64,000 nucleotides of DNA from Sphingomonas echinoides ATCC 14820. GTDB lineage: Bacteria; Pseudomonadota; Alphaproteobacteria; Sphingomonadales; Sphingomonadaceae. Of this stretch, positions 7,800 to 17,796 are shown piece by piece. Position numbers and translations under genes: made by a program. The notes beneath the pieces were generated by a model that saw only the letters and a list, made by a program, of their open reading frames with translations, was not told where the DNA came from and did not search any database. The stretch is taken from assembly GCF_000241465.1 (NCBI RefSeq), contig NZ_JH584235.1, positions 2,780,529 through 2,844,528 on the forward strand. The letters run 5' to 3'. Position 1 is the stretch's first letter, and every line of letters starts with the position of its first letter.

Positions 7800-9164
7800 T
7801 CAGATCGTTGCGAGTGGCGCGTCGAGTGCGCCCAGTTCGCCGCGCGCGCGCGCCTTGCGGCCATAGACCGCCTCGAACAACGGCGTCGCCATCACGGTCG
7901 TGACGATCGCCATCAGCACCAGCATCGAGAATAGCGTCGGCCCGATAATGCCCTTTTGCAGGCCGATATTGATGATGATCAACTCCATCAGCCCGCGCGA
8001 GTTCATCAACGCCCCGATGCCGAGCGCGGTGCGATTGTCCTCCCCCGACAGGCGCGCGGCGGCGTAGCAGGCACCGAATTTGGCGAGGATCGACACGATC
8101 AGGATGCCCAGCGCGATCAGCAGCAGCGCGGCGGAATTGACCATATCCAGGCGCGTGTTGAGCCCCGAATAGGTGAAGAACATCGGCAGCAGCAGCACCA
8201 CCGCAAGCGGTTCCACCTTGCGCTTCAGTTCCTCGACGAAAACCCCGCGCGGCATACACACGCCCATCAGGAAGCCGCCGAAAATGGCATGAATCCCGAT
8301 GGCGTCCATCAAGAAGGCGGACAGGCAGAAGAGCAGCATGGCGGTCGCCAGCATCTCGCTGCTCATCGCGCCCTCGCGTTCGACGATGCGACCGAGCGGG
8401 GCGAGCAAGCGCCGCCCGAACAGCAGCATGAAGCCGGTATAGAGGATGGCACCCCCGATCGCGAGCACCGCCACCCCGGCCCCCGCGCCAAAGGTCGCCA
8501 GCACGATCGCCAACACGCACCACGATGCGGCATCGTCGAACGCGCCGGCCGTCAGCGACAGCGTTCCCAGCGCCGAATTGGCCAGCCCGCGCTCATTGAT
8601 GATCCGCGCCAGCATCGGAAACGCGGTCAGCGCGATGCACGCGCCCATGAACAGCGTTGCGCTCGCCCGGTCGATGCCGGGCGAGAACAGGCCGGGCACG
8701 GTCAACAGGAACGGCGTGATCAGCACCGCGAACAGGAACGGTGCCGCAATCCCCGCCGCCGACACCATCGCCGCGCTGCGCGCCTTGGATTTGAAATGGT
8801 CGAGGTTGAGCGTCAGCCCGACGATGAACATGTACAGGCCAACACCCAGTTGCGCGCCGACATACAGCACGTTGCGCGTTTCCTTGGGGAAGATGGCGAG
8901 TTGCAGATCGGGCAGCAGCAATCCGAACAGCGACGGTCCGAGCAGGACACCCGCGATCATTTCGCCGACGACCTGTGGCTGACGCAGCAGCTTTTTGCCC
9001 AGCCATCCGACCACACGACAGGTGAGGATAATGACGGCAAGCTGCAGAAAGAAGTGAATGCTGAAGTCGCCGGGGACATAGCTTTTCGCGGCATTCACCG
9101 CCGGACCGTGCGGACCTAACACCCCGGTCAGCGCGTGCCACGCGCTGGTCAACAGTTCAAACAT
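7800..9164 (-). CDS. CPA2-type monovalent cation:proton antiporter
   Basis: This 454-residue integral membrane protein has about 12 hydrophobic segments and the Na_H_Exchanger fold. Diagnostic stretches are RQPQVVGEMIAGVLLGPSLFG, with GVGLYMFIVGLTLN downstream, and the ion-site Asp-Asp pair in LTAGAFDDAASWCVLA. It would exchange Na+ or K+ for protons across the inner membrane. There is no C-terminal RCK/TrkA domain, unlike KefB/KefC. The start at 9164 is supported by GGGGAGGG six bases upstream. It converges with the halogenase gene 45 bp away. The exact cation is not predictable. Confidence 0.9.
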   Translation of the reverse strand: MFELLTSAWHALTGVLGPHGPAVNAAKSYVPGDFSIHFFLQLAVIILTCRVVGWLGKKLLRQPQVVGEMIAGVLLGPSLFGLLLPDLQLAIFPKETRNVLYVGAQLGVGLYMFIVGLTLNLDHFKSKARSAAMVSAAGIAAPFLFAVLITPFLLTVPGLFSPGIDRASATLFMGACIALTAFPMLARIINERGLANSALGTLSLTAGAFDDAASWCVLAIVLATFGAGAGVAVLAIGGAILYTGFMLLFGRRLLAPLGRIVEREGAMSSEMLATAMLLFCLSAFLMDAIGIHAIFGGFLMGVCMPRGVFVEELKRKVEPLAVVLLLPMFFTYSGLNTRLDMVNSAALLLIALGILIVSILAKFGACYAAARLSGEDNRTALGIGALMNSRGLMELIIINIGLQKGIIGPTLFSMLVLMAIVTTVMATPLFEAVYGRKARARGELGALDAPLATI

Positions 9165-9294
9165 GCACCCTCCCCAATCGTCTCGCGCAGCTGCGTCCCC
9201 GCCATCGCGATCGTTAGAAAAGCGCCATTATTCCGAGGTGTGCAACACCATTGGTAGTAGCGAGCGCGCTTTTTCGTTGGCGGCGCGTCCGGTG

Positions 9295-9330
9295 TTGCGC
9301 AGGCTCAACATTGTAGTAACATCGCTACAT
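9295..9330 (+). promoter_or_regulatory. Possible promoter and autoregulatory operator of the toxin-antitoxin pair
   Basis: A TTGCGC box (9295-9300) and a TAACAT box (9317-9322) are 16 bases apart. An inverted repeat TGTAG-N8-CTACA (9312-9329) covers the second box. A related tract with CCATTGGTAGTAGCG lies about 60 bp upstream. Phd-type antitoxins usually repress their own promoter through such repeats, so this is a plausible operator, but it is short. Confidence 0.35.
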
Positions 9331-9363
9331 GATAGCGCAATCCAAATAGCAACATAGGCACAT

Positions 9364-9603
9364 ATGAAAGTCATTGGCAGCCGCGAGTTCAACCAGGATG
9401 TCAGTGCCGCCAAGCGGCTGGCACGCGCGGAACCGGTGTTTATCACCGACCGCGGACGGCCGACGCATGTGCTGATGAGCATTCAGGCCTATCGTCAGAT
9501 GAGCGGGCAGCGCGATACGATTGTCGATTTGCTTGCTATCCCCGGTGGACCTGAGGGCGATCTGCCACCGCCGGAACCCTGGGTCATGCGAGAGCGGCCA
9601 TAA
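9364..9603 (+). CDS. Phd/YefM-family antitoxin
   Basis: This 79-residue protein has the N-terminal Phd/YefM DNA-binding fold (MKVIGSREFNQDVSAAKRLA, then PVFITDRGRPTHVLMSIQAYRQM). It has a short proline-rich C-terminal tail that should wrap and inhibit the toxin. The stop codon TAA shares its last base with the ATG of the downstream PIN toxin, which couples their translation. The family neutralises the partner toxin by direct binding and represses the operon cooperatively. The pair lies in a gene-poor accessory stretch near the mobile-element boundary. Confidence 0.9.
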   Translation: MKVIGSREFNQDVSAAKRLARAEPVFITDRGRPTHVLMSIQAYRQMSGQRDTIVDLLAIPGGPEGDLPPPEPWVMRERP

Positions 9604-10100
9604 TGTTCCTGCTGGATACAGCGATCGTGTTCGATCTTCGCCGTGCGCGAAGCCCGGACGCAGAGCAGGGCCTTGTGCTGTGGGCTGGCGGGGTTGCGCG
9701 TGAGCGCTTGTTCCTATCCGCGCTCAGCGTGCTCGAACTGGACGCGGCAGCGACGCAGGCGGTGCGACGCGACAAGGCGGCGGGCGCTGCGCTGCGCAGT
9801 TGGATCGACGAGCGCGTGATCCCGGCGTTTGATGGTAACATCCTGCCGCTCGACACTGCGGTTGCGCGGCGTCGCGCTCAGGTCGCGTTGGCCGATATGC
9901 GCGACGCCGTGCTGGCGGCGACCGCGCTGGAACATGGGCTGACACTGGTGACCCGCACGCCCGCCAAGTTCAAGGGGGCGCGAGTCAAACTGTTCGATCC
10001 GACCGGCTATCGGCTGGACGAGGTGGCGGACGATGCCGATTGGCGCACGGCGGGGCGCGACGGCGCGGTGTGGCTACGGAATTTGTTCGTGCGATCGTGA
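9603..10100 (+). CDS. PIN-domain toxin, VapC/FitB-like
   Basis: This 165-residue PIN-domain ribonuclease overlaps the antitoxin by one base. Acidic active-site residues are D5 (FLLDTAIVFDL), E45 (LSVLELDAA), and D98/D101 (ADMRDAVLAATAL). The typical HGLTLVTRTPAKFKG strand-turn follows. VapC/FitB toxins cleave tRNA or rRNA in a Mg-dependent manner; the target of this one is unknown. The canonical Asn after the first Asp-Thr is Ala here. After the PIN fold (about residue 135) there is a ~30-residue charged tail (YRLDEVADDADWRTAGRDG) that most family members lack. Confidence 0.88.
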   Translation: MFLLDTAIVFDLRRARSPDAEQGLVLWAGGVARERLFLSALSVLELDAAATQAVRRDKAAGAALRSWIDERVIPAFDGNILPLDTAVARRRAQVALADMRDAVLAATALEHGLTLVTRTPAKFKGARVKLFDPTGYRLDEVADDADWRTAGRDGAVWLRNLFVRS

Positions 10101-10122
10101 GCGCCGGGCGGTGCGCTCCGGC

Positions 10123-10701
10123 TCAGCCGCCCAATTTCCCGAAGGCCGCCTCATAGCCTGCGCGGTCGTCGGCGCTGAGCAGTTTGGCCTGCTCGACCCA
10201 GCGGTCGCGCGTCATCCGTCCCTTGAAGCTGCCGAGCTTTGCGTCGAGCTCGGCGGCGTCGGCTGGGCTGAGCGCCGCAATCTGCTCGATGCGGGTGATG
10301 CCGTGCTCGCCAAGCGTGGCCGCCAGTTTCGGACCGAGCCCCTTGATCTGGGTGAGGTTGGTGGCAACCGGTGGGGCTGCGGAGCCTGGCTCAGGTGCTG
10401 GCGTTGGCGTCGGTACGGGCACCGGCGGCGCGACGTCCTCGGGCTGCGACCGGAGATCCGCCAGCGGCGTTTCGTCCATGCCTTGCACAGTGGCGGGTGT
10501 GGTTGCGCCATGTTCCTCGGCAATTGCGAAATCCTCGTCGACTTGGCTTTCCGCCTCTGCCCGGCGGCGGCGCAGCACTGTTCCCCACCAGATCGCCAAC
10601 AGTGCCGCAATCGCCAGCGCCGCCATCAGCACGATATGCGCGGTGGTGATCGGTCCCATGATGTCAATTGCTTGGTTGGGGTTTTGCGGGCCACTAGCCA
10701 T
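10123..10701 (-). CDS. Membrane-anchored helix-hairpin-helix protein
   Basis: This 192-residue protein has one transmembrane helix (~residues 18-40, ending IWWGTVLRRRR). A Pro/Thr/Ala-rich linker (85-112) follows. The C-terminal helix-hairpin-helix repeat domain contains LTQIKGLGPKLAATLGEHGI and RIEQIAALSPADAAEL. Such domains are found in putative 5'-nuclease/DNA-binding proteins, but here there is no nuclease motif and the domain is tethered to the membrane. An AGGAG site lies before the ATG at 10701, and the gene follows purD by 38 bp on the same strand, probably cotranscribed. Function unknown; nucleic-acid or nucleoid contact at the membrane is only a guess. Confidence 0.8.
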   Translation of the reverse strand: MASGPQNPNQAIDIMGPITTAHIVLMAALAIAALLAIWWGTVLRRRRAEAESQVDEDFAIAEEHGATTPATVQGMDETPLADLRSQPEDVAPPVPVPTPTPAPEPGSAAPPVATNLTQIKGLGPKLAATLGEHGITRIEQIAALSPADAAELDAKLGSFKGRMTRDRWVEQAKLLSADDRAGYEAAFGKLGG

Positions 10702-10739
10702 CGGGGTCTCCTGTGTCGTGGTGAGGGTAGCGGACGTGA

Positions 10740-12005
10740 TCAGCCCGCGTCGCGCGCAATCTCGCGCCAGCCAATGTCGCGCCGGTGAAAGCCGCTGGGG
10801 AAGGCGATCGCATCGACCGCGCGGTAAGCGGCGGCCTGCGCTTCGGCAATGTCGGCCCCCAGTGCAGTGACCGCCAGCACGCGCCCGCCGCTGGCGACGA
10901 TCTGCCCGTCCTGCAGCCGCGTCCCCGCCTGGAACACGGTTGCACCGGTCGCTTCTGCGTCGGCGATACCATCGATTCGCCCGCCGCTTTCGGGCGTGCC
11001 GGGATAGCCATTGGCGGCGAGCACCACCGTCAGCGCGGTCTGTGCGACCCATTTGGCGGGCCCGCGCTGCCCCAGCGTGCCATTGGCCACCGCGAGCAGC
11101 AGCTCGAGCAGATCCTCGTCGAGCCGCGCCATCAGCACCTGGCATTCGGGGTCGCCGAAGCGGGCATTATATTCGATCAGCTTGGGGCCATCGGCGGTCA
11201 GCATCAGCCCCGCATAGAGCACCCCCGAAAACGGCGTGCCGGCCTCCGCCAGCGCCGCCACGGTCGGGCGGACGATCTCGTCGATCGCGCGCTGTTCGAG
11301 CTTAGGCGTCAGCACACGCGCCGGGCTGTACGCGCCCATGCCGCCGGTATTGGGGCCGGTGTCGCCCTCGCCGACGCGCTTGTGGTCCTGCGCTGAGCCG
11401 AAGGAGAGAATATCGGTGCCGTCGGTCAGCACGAACAGGCTGGCTTCCTCGCCCTCGAGAAACTCCTCGATCACCGCTTCCCCGCCGCGCGCGCCGAACA
11501 GATCGGCCAGCGCGCCTTCCGCCTCCTCGCGCGTGGTCGCCACGGTCACGCCCTTGCCGGCGGCGAGGCCATCGGCCTTGACCACCACCGGCACGCCGAA
11601 GCGATCGAGCGCAAAGCGCGCCTCGGCGCGGCTCGTCGCATGGACATAGCCCGCGGTCGGGATGTCAGCGCGGTCGCACAGCGCCTTGGTAAAGGCCTTC
11701 GATCCTTCCAGTTGGGCTGCGGCCTGGTTCGGCCCGAACACCGCGATCCCGGCGGCGCGGAGACTATCGCCGAGCCCGTCGACCAGCGGCGCCTCGGGGC
11801 CGATCACCACCAGTTCGACCGCATGCTCTCGCGCAAAGGCGATGACGGCTTCATGATCGGTCACGTCCAGCCCTGCGATTTCGGCATGCGCTGCAATGCC
11901 CGGATTGCCGGGTGCGGCGAACAGTGTACCGAGGCGCGGTGATTGCGCGAGCTTCCATGCCAGCGCATGTTCGCGACCACCCGAGCCGATCAACAGGACA
12001 TTCAA
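10740..12005 (-). CDS. purD: Phosphoribosylamine-glycine ligase
   Basis: This 421-residue GARS of the ATP-grasp superfamily makes glycinamide ribonucleotide, the second step of de novo purine synthesis, from phosphoribosylamine, glycine and ATP. The N terminus [18 protein letters not shown], the [14 protein letters not shown] segment, the ATP-grasp [17 protein letters not shown] and GDPECQVLM are all diagnostic. The start must be TTG (12003-12005): the conserved N terminus begins there and an AAGGG site precedes it. The start codon touches the divergent xseA start codon at base 12005, so no intergenic promoter region exists. Confidence 0.96.
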   Translation of the reverse strand: MNVLLIGSGGREHALAWKLAQSPRLGTLFAAPGNPGIAAHAEIAGLDVTDHEAVIAFAREHAVELVVIGPEAPLVDGLGDSLRAAGIAVFGPNQAAAQLEGSKAFTKALCDRADIPTAGYVHATSRAEARFALDRFGVPVVVKADGLAAGKGVTVATTREEAEGALADLFGARGGEAVIEEFLEGEEASLFVLTDGTDILSFGSAQDHKRVGEGDTGPNTGGMGAYSPARVLTPKLEQRAIDEIVRPTVAALAEAGTPFSGVLYAGLMLTADGPKLIEYNARFGDPECQVLMARLDEDLLELLLAVANGTLGQRGPAKWVAQTALTVVLAANGYPGTPESGGRIDGIADAEATGATVFQAGTRLQDGQIVASGGRVLAVTALGADIAEAQAAAYRAVDAIAFPSGFHRRDIGWREIARDAG

Positions 12006-13387
12006 TGGCGGACCCTTTTCTAGAGATTGCCCGGCGAGAGGGCGTAGGCGCGCTCCTAGACGAGCCGGTCGCAGGGGACAACGCCGCCCCGATGAGCGTG
12101 GGCGAACTCGCGGGAAAGCTCAAGCGCGTCGTCGAAAGCGAGTTCGGCTTCGTCCGGCTGCGCGGCGAGATTTCGGGCTATAAGCGCGTCGCCTCGGGCC
12201 ATGCCTATCTCAGCCTCAAGGACGATAGCGCCGTGATCGATGGCGTCATCTGGAAGGGCAATGTCGCGCAATTGGGCTTCACGCCGCAGGATGGGGCCGA
12301 GGTGATCGCGACCGGCAAGGTCACCACTTATCCCGGCCGTTCCAAATATCAGATCGTGATCGATCGCATGGAGCTGGCAGGCGAGGGTGCGCTGATGGCG
12401 CTGCTCGAGAAATTGAAGGCAAAGCTGGCAGGCGAGGGGCTGTTCGCTGCGTCCGCCAAAAAGCGCCTGCCGTTCCTGCCGCGCCGGATCGGCGTGGTCA
12501 CTTCGCCGACCGGCGCCGTCATCCGCGACATCCTCCACCGGCTCGAGGATCGCTGCCCGACGCATGTGCTGGTGTGGCCGGTCAAGGTGCAGGGCGTAGG
12601 GTCGGCCGAGGAAGTTGCCGCCGCCGTGCGCGGCTTCGACGCGATGTCGCCCGAGACGCGGCCCGACCTCGTCATCGTCGCGCGCGGCGGCGGCTCGATC
12701 GAGGATCTGTGGTCGTTCAACGAGGAAGTGGTGGTGCGCGCGATTGCGGCGTGCAGCATCCCGATCATCTCCGCGGTCGGCCACGAAACCGACACCACGC
12801 TCGCCGATTTCGCCGCCGATCTGCGCGCGCCGACGCCCACGGCGGCGGCCGAGATGGCGGTGCCGGTGCTCGCCGATCTGCGCCTGACGCTGGCGGGCTA
12901 CGGCACCCGCACCGAGAAATGCGCGCGGCGCTATGCCGATCGCGGACGCGAGCAGCTCACCGCATTGGTGCGCGTGCTGCCGCGCCGCGACGCGCTGCTT
13001 GGGCCGCAGCGGCAGAAAGCGGATGATCTCGGCGCCCGGCTCGATCGCGGGCTGGAACGCCGCGTGGTGGTGGCGCGCGGCCAGCTCGATCGGTCGGCGG
13101 GCGCGCTGCGCCTGGCGACGCTCGACCGGCAATTGGAGCGCGCGCGCGATCGGCTGGCGGCGACGTGGCGGCTGGTCGAATCGCTTGGCCCCAATGCCAT
13201 TCTCGACCGCGGCTACGCCTTCGTCTCGGCGCGGCCCTCGGGCGCGGTGGTCGGCTCGGCCGACGCGGCGCGCGCCGCCACCACCGTCACGCTCCACTTT
13301 CGGGACGGTCAGGTTGACGCCAAGGTTGAGCGCGCGGGCACCAAAGCCTATGGTGCGCCCAAGCCCGAGCAGCCGACGCTGCTCTGA
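12005..13387 (+). CDS. xseA: Exodeoxyribonuclease VII large subunit
   Basis: This 460-residue protein has an N-terminal OB fold (VSEL-like [20 protein letters not shown], then RGEISGYK) and the catalytic core with [16 protein letters not shown] [28 protein letters not shown] and [12 protein letters not shown] long coiled-coil C-terminal region is also present. With XseB it degrades single-stranded DNA. The ATG at 12005 gives a normal-length product; the first 30 residues are poorly conserved, so the ATG at 12092 cannot be fully excluded. xseB is not in the neighbourhood. The gene diverges from purD with a one-base overlap of start codons. Confidence 0.96.
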   Translation: MADPFLEIARREGVGALLDEPVAGDNAAPMSVGELAGKLKRVVESEFGFVRLRGEISGYKRVASGHAYLSLKDDSAVIDGVIWKGNVAQLGFTPQDGAEVIATGKVTTYPGRSKYQIVIDRMELAGEGALMALLEKLKAKLAGEGLFAASAKKRLPFLPRRIGVVTSPTGAVIRDILHRLEDRCPTHVLVWPVKVQGVGSAEEVAAAVRGFDAMSPETRPDLVIVARGGGSIEDLWSFNEEVVVRAIAACSIPIISAVGHETDTTLADFAADLRAPTPTAAAEMAVPVLADLRLTLAGYGTRTEKCARRYADRGREQLTALVRVLPRRDALLGPQRQKADDLGARLDRGLERRVVVARGQLDRSAGALRLATLDRQLERARDRLAATWRLVESLGPNAILDRGYAFVSARPSGAVVGSADAARAATTVTLHFRDGQVDAKVERAGTKAYGAPKPEQPTLL

Positions 13388-13417
13388 TCCACTCCTATTT
13401 TCGAAAAGCCTGCGCTT

Positions 13418-13618
13418 ATGCTGATGTCCAATTCCGATCGCCCGGCGCGGCTGCATTTCATGGCGAACGGTTTTCGCGTGCTGGCCCCGGGCGATCATGT
13501 CGTGTGTGCGGTGAGCGGCGCGCGGATCGCGCTCGACGATTTGCGCTATTGGAGCGTTGCGCGGCAGGAAGCCTATGCCAGCGCGCAAATCGCGACCGAG
13601 GCGATGGCATCGGAATGA
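13418..13618 (+). CDS. DUF2093 protein
   Basis: This 66-residue protein matches the small alphaproteobacterial family DUF2093: PARLHFMANGFRVLAPGDHV, then CAVSG and LDDLRYWSVARQEAY. The function is unknown; the protein is cytoplasmic, with no signal or membrane segment. It lies 30 bp after xseA and overlaps the next gene by ATGA (13615-13618). The xseA-DUF2093-M23 lipoprotein order thus looks like one operon. Confidence 0.9.
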   Translation: MLMSNSDRPARLHFMANGFRVLAPGDHVVCAVSGARIALDDLRYWSVARQEAYASAQIATEAMASE

Positions 13619-14553
13619 CGCGTCGCGGGGGGCTGGTGCGAACAGGATGGGGGGCGGTCGCGGCGATGGCCCTGGTCGCCTTGGGCAGTTGTGCGACCGC
13701 GCCCGAACGCCCGACCGTTCAACCGGTCAGCACCCCGCCGGTCGCGCGCCGGGCCACCCCGCAGCCGCAGCGCGAACCGCAGCGGATCAGCTTCAGCTAT
13801 TCGGGCAACTTGATCCAGGGCGGGCTGGTGATCGGTATTGCGCCATCCAACACCAGTCTGCTGTCCTTCAACGGCGAAACCATCCCGGTCGCGCCTGACG
13901 GGCGTTTCCTGATCGCCTTTGATCGCGACGCCAAGCCCACCGCCAGCCTGATCGCGACGCTCGATGACGGGCGGGTGGTGCGCGATACCCTCACCATCGC
14001 GCCGCGTGGCTGGGACATTTCGCGGCTCAATTCCTTGCCCAAGATCCCCTTGCCGCAACCCGAATTCGATCGGTTGCGCCCGGCCGAACTGGCGCAGATC
14101 AACGCCGCGCGGCGCGTTTCCTCGGACTCGCAGGGCTGGCGGCAGCCCTTTTTGTGGCCAACCACCGGCCGCATCTCCACGCTGTTCGGATCGCAGCGGA
14201 TCTACAAAAATGGTGAGGCGGGATCGTATCATTCTGGTGTCGATATCGCCAAGCCGCAGGGCTCGGTCATCCTTGCGCCAGCCGATGGCGTGGTCATCCT
14301 CGCGGCGGATCACCCCTTCACGCTGGAGGGCAATCTGCTGATGATCGATCACGGCATGGGGCTCAACACCGCCTTCCTGCATTTGTCGCGAATCGACGTG
14401 CGCGTGGGGGAACGGGTGCGCCGTGGGCAGCCGGTTGCGCTGTCGGGCATGACCGGGCGCGCGACGGGTCCGCATCTGCACTGGAGCCTGAAATGGCACG
14501 ATGCGAAGATCGATCCACTGCTGGTCGCAGGGCCGATGCCGCGCAGCGAATGA
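13615..14553 (+). CDS. M23 metallopeptidase lipoprotein
   Basis: This 312-residue protein has a lipoprotein signal with lipobox LGSC, so it is probably anchored in the outer membrane facing the periplasm. The C-terminal LytM/M23 domain keeps the zinc ligands: HSGVDIA (His-x3-Asp) and GPHLHWSL (His-x-His). It is therefore likely an active peptidoglycan endopeptidase, unlike the degenerate LytM protein at 59330. An immunoglobulin-like N-terminal region (residues ~50-130) precedes it. The ATG overlaps the DUF2093 stop, and the lipobox fixes this start. Confidence 0.92.
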   Translation: MTRRGGLVRTGWGAVAAMALVALGSCATAPERPTVQPVSTPPVARRATPQPQREPQRISFSYSGNLIQGGLVIGIAPSNTSLLSFNGETIPVAPDGRFLIAFDRDAKPTASLIATLDDGRVVRDTLTIAPRGWDISRLNSLPKIPLPQPEFDRLRPAELAQINAARRVSSDSQGWRQPFLWPTTGRISTLFGSQRIYKNGEAGSYHSGVDIAKPQGSVILAPADGVVILAADHPFTLEGNLLMIDHGMGLNTAFLHLSRIDVRVGERVRRGQPVALSGMTGRATGPHLHWSLKWHDAKIDPLLVAGPMPRSE

Positions 14554-14745
14554 GCGGTTTGCGGGCCGGGCGGGGCGTGTAACGCAAGAGTGTTGCACCG
14601 CAGCGACACTTGGCGAAAGTTCCGTGTCGGCCTCTTTACAATGCTGTGGGATCGTTACAGTCTAGCTGCATTGCGGTGATCTCGGGGGTTCGCGATCGCC
14701 GACACAACGCTGCGCCATTGCGCACCATCTGGGGGTTTTTCATTG

Positions 14746-17700
14746 ATGCAGACCACGCAAGCTCGCGCTTTTGCGCGCCTTCGTTCCAGTGCAGCGCCGG
14801 TCGCGCTGCTGATCGCGCTGTCGGCCGGTCCAGCCTTTGCGCAGACGGCGACGTTGCCTGCCCAAGCTGCGCCAACCGCCGCAGCCGCCGACGAAGATAA
14901 AGACAAAGATATCGTTGTTACCGGGTCGATTTTCCGGCGGAGCGCGGCCGAGACAGCACTGCCGATCACCGTGGTCACCGCGCAGAACATTGAGCGCGCC
15001 GGCATCACCAACATCACCGATGCAGTCCGCTCCATCTCCGCCGATGGCGCTGGCTCGATCGGCAACGGCTTCACCAGCGGCTTTTCGGCCGGCGGTGCTG
15101 CGATCTCGCTGCGCAACCTCGGCGTTTCCTCGACACTGGTGTTGATCGACGGGCTGCGTTCGACCAACTTCCCGCTCAACGACGATGGCCATAATGCTTA
15201 TGTCGATCTGAACAGCATCCCGCTGGTCAATGTGCAGCAGGTCCAGGTGCTCAAGGACGGTGCCTCGTCGACCTACGGCGCGGACGCGATTGGCGGCGTG
15301 GTCAACATCATCACGCGCAAGCACGTCACCGGCATCGAAGGCGGCGTCCAGGGCGGCGCGACCGAAAAGGGCGACGGGCAGAAGTATCGCGCCCATCTGC
15401 TCGCTGGCTATGGTGATTACGACCGTCAGGGCTTCAACGTCTATGTCGGCGGCGATTACGAATTTGGCGGCCGCATCACCGCTGCATCGCGCGGCTTCCC
15501 CTTCAACACGCTCGACCTGCGGCGGATCAACGGCCAGGACAACAATCGCGCGGACGACACGCTGACCCAGGCGACCCCCAATGCGGTCGTCACCCGCGTG
15601 ACCCAGACCGACCTCAACAATCCGCTTGCGGGCTCGGTCGCCAATGCGACCACGCCAGCGCTGTTCACTTCCTTGACGCCGCTCGCAAATTGTCCGTTCG
15701 GCACGTTCTCGGAGAACACGAGTTCGCGCGTCGGTACAGCCTGCGCACACGATATCACCAATGAATATGCCCAGATCCTACCGCGGCAGGAGCGGATGGA
15801 CGCCGTTGCGCGCCTGAGCCTCCGTATCAGCGACAACATCGAGGGATATCTCGCGGGGAGCTATGCGCGCGACCGTGTCGACATCATCAACCCGCCGCGT
15901 GCGATCCGCCAAACCCAGGCGTTCGGCGGCCAGCCTTCGACCGCAACGAGCAACCCGGGTATCGTCCTTCCCGTCTACATCTGCTCGTCGGGCATCAACT
16001 GCTCGACCGCTGCCGACCGGCAGTTGAACCCGAACAACCCCTATGCCGCCGCTTATGCTGCTAATCCCGCCGCAGGTGCGGCGCGCATCTACTATCTGTT
16101 CGGCGACGTCGACTCCGGCAGCAAGCGCATCAACGAAGTGTATCGCGTTTCCGGCGGCCTGAGCGGCCATTTCGGCGATAGCTGGGACTGGAGCGTTCAG
16201 GCGGCCTATTCGCAGGACAATCTGCGTTACACCGTTTACGGTTGGGCGAATGAAGCTGCGCTGATCAAGGCGATCAACACGGGCTCTTACAATTTCGTCA
16301 ATCCGAGCCTGAACTCGCAGGCGGTGCGGGATGCGGTTCTGCCGCCGATCACTGCGCTGTCGAAGTCCAGCGAAGCGACCGTCGATGCGTCGCTCAGCCG
16401 CACCTTGTTCACCTTGCCGGGCGGCGATTCGAAGCTGGCCGTTGGTGGACAGTTCCGCCGCGAAACGCTCACCAATAACAGCCTCAACCCGAACCTCGAC
16501 GTGCCCGGTCTCTCGACCGCGCAGGCTTATGGCAAACGCTCGGTCTGGGCTGGCTTCTTCGAATTTGACGTGCCCGTGCTGAGCGTGCTCAACGTCAATC
16601 TGTCGGGTCGCTACGATCATTATTCGACCGGGATCGGTCGTTTCTCGCCAAAGGCGACGGCGAAGTTCCAGCCGATCAAGGAGATCGCGCTGCGCGGTTC
16701 CTATTCGGAAGGCTTCCGCGCACCGACCTTTGCCGAATCGGATCCTCGCAGCTCGTATTCGGGCTTCGTCGGCCAGACGCCAGACGCCGGGTTCAAGGCC
16801 GCGCATCCCAACAACGCCGCTTACACCGTGGCCTACAGCCTCGGCCGTGGCTATGTCGGTAACCCCAACATCCAGCCGGAAAAGTCGAAGAGCTTTACCG
16901 TCGGAACGGTCATCGAGCCGGTGCGCTGGCTGACGCTGACCGCCGACTATTTCAACGTGAAGAAGTCGAATCTGATCGTCACCGGTCCACAGACGTCGGA
17001 TGCGATCAACGCTTATTACTCGGTTGAATCGAAGACCTTCGCCTCGGCCGCTGCCGCTGCTGCGGCGGCCTGCGCTGCGGTCGCCGCGGTGGGCACCGGT
17101 TATTCGTGCAACGTGATCGATGCGGCGGATCCGTTCTCGCTCAATGCACTGCCGCGTCTCCTGGTGCTCAACGCGCCTTATGTGAATGCGTCGTACGAGG
17201 TGATCGCCGGCCTGCAATTCGGTGCCAGCGCACGGGTTCCGATCACGTCCGGTCTGCATTTCGAGACCCGCCTCGACGTGCAGGAGACCATGAAATACGA
17301 TCTCCATCCGGCCGGTGGCGCGGTGCAGCATTATGCCGGCACGGTTGGTCCGGAAGATCTGTCGTCGGGCGGTGGCACGCCGCGTTGGCGCGGCAACTGG
17401 CAGAATACGCTGATCTTGGGTCAGGTCGCGCTCACCACCACGACCTATTATGTCGGACGGATGAAGGCGGTCGCCGCCGATCAGTCGACCTCGGTTAATG
17501 GCGATACGTCGTGCGCGGCTGTTGTTTACAAGGATGCGAGCGGGGGCACCTCCTTCTGCAACATCAACAGCTTCATCTACACAGACGTAAACGTCGACTT
17601 TACCGTGAACGACAAGTTCAAGTTCTTCTTCACCGTCGGTAACGCGTTCAACGCACGCGCGCCGATCTTCGCGAACAACGCTTATACCACGCAACCGAAC

Positions 17701-17772
17701 TATCTGACCTCGTGGCACAACGCTGGCATCGTCGGCCGTACTTTCCAGGCAGGCGCAAACTTCAAGTTCTAA
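14746..17772 (+). CDS. TonB-dependent outer-membrane receptor (tandem copy 1)
   Basis: This 1008-residue receptor has a signal peptide ending GPAFAQ and a TonB-box-like KDIVVTGS. The plug carries DGLRSTNFPLNDDGHNAYVDL and VLKDGASSTYGADAIGGVVNI. The large barrel ends in GANFKF. It belongs to the long class in which a conserved DGASxTYGADAxxGVVN segment ends the plug. It is paralogous to the next gene, in the same order and at almost the same length, so a tandem duplication is likely. The ligand is unknown. The ATG at 14746 is chosen over a TTG three bases earlier. A strong terminator follows. Confidence 0.93.
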   Translation: MQTTQARAFARLRSSAAPVALLIALSAGPAFAQTATLPAQAAPTAAAADEDKDKDIVVTGSIFRRSAAETALPITVVTAQNIERAGITNITDAVRSISADGAGSIGNGFTSGFSAGGAAISLRNLGVSSTLVLIDGLRSTNFPLNDDGHNAYVDLNSIPLVNVQQVQVLKDGASSTYGADAIGGVVNIITRKHVTGIEGGVQGGATEKGDGQKYRAHLLAGYGDYDRQGFNVYVGGDYEFGGRITAASRGFPFNTLDLRRINGQDNNRADDTLTQATPNAVVTRVTQTDLNNPLAGSVANATTPALFTSLTPLANCPFGTFSENTSSRVGTACAHDITNEYAQILPRQERMDAVARLSLRISDNIEGYLAGSYARDRVDIINPPRAIRQTQAFGGQPSTATSNPGIVLPVYICSSGINCSTAADRQLNPNNPYAAAYAANPAAGAARIYYLFGDVDSGSKRINEVYRVSGGLSGHFGDSWDWSVQAAYSQDNLRYTVYGWANEAALIKAINTGSYNFVNPSLNSQAVRDAVLPPITALSKSSEATVDASLSRTLFTLPGGDSKLAVGGQFRRETLTNNSLNPNLDVPGLSTAQAYGKRSVWAGFFEFDVPVLSVLNVNLSGRYDHYSTGIGRFSPKATAKFQPIKEIALRGSYSEGFRAPTFAESDPRSSYSGFVGQTPDAGFKAAHPNNAAYTVAYSLGRGYVGNPNIQPEKSKSFTVGTVIEPVRWLTLTADYFNVKKSNLIVTGPQTSDAINAYYSVESKTFASAAAAAAAACAAVAAVGTGYSCNVIDAADPFSLNALPRLLVLNAPYVNASYEVIAGLQFGASARVPITSGLHFETRLDVQETMKYDLHPAGGAVQHYAGTVGPEDLSSGGGTPRWRGNWQNTLILGQVALTTTTYYVGRMKAVAADQSTSVNGDTSCAAVVYKDASGGTSFCNINSFIYTDVNVDFTVNDKFKFFFTVGNAFNARAPIFANNAYTTQPNYLTSWHNAGIVGRTFQAGANFKF

Positions 17773-17796
17773 AACCTGCGCTATAGCTTCGGTCTT

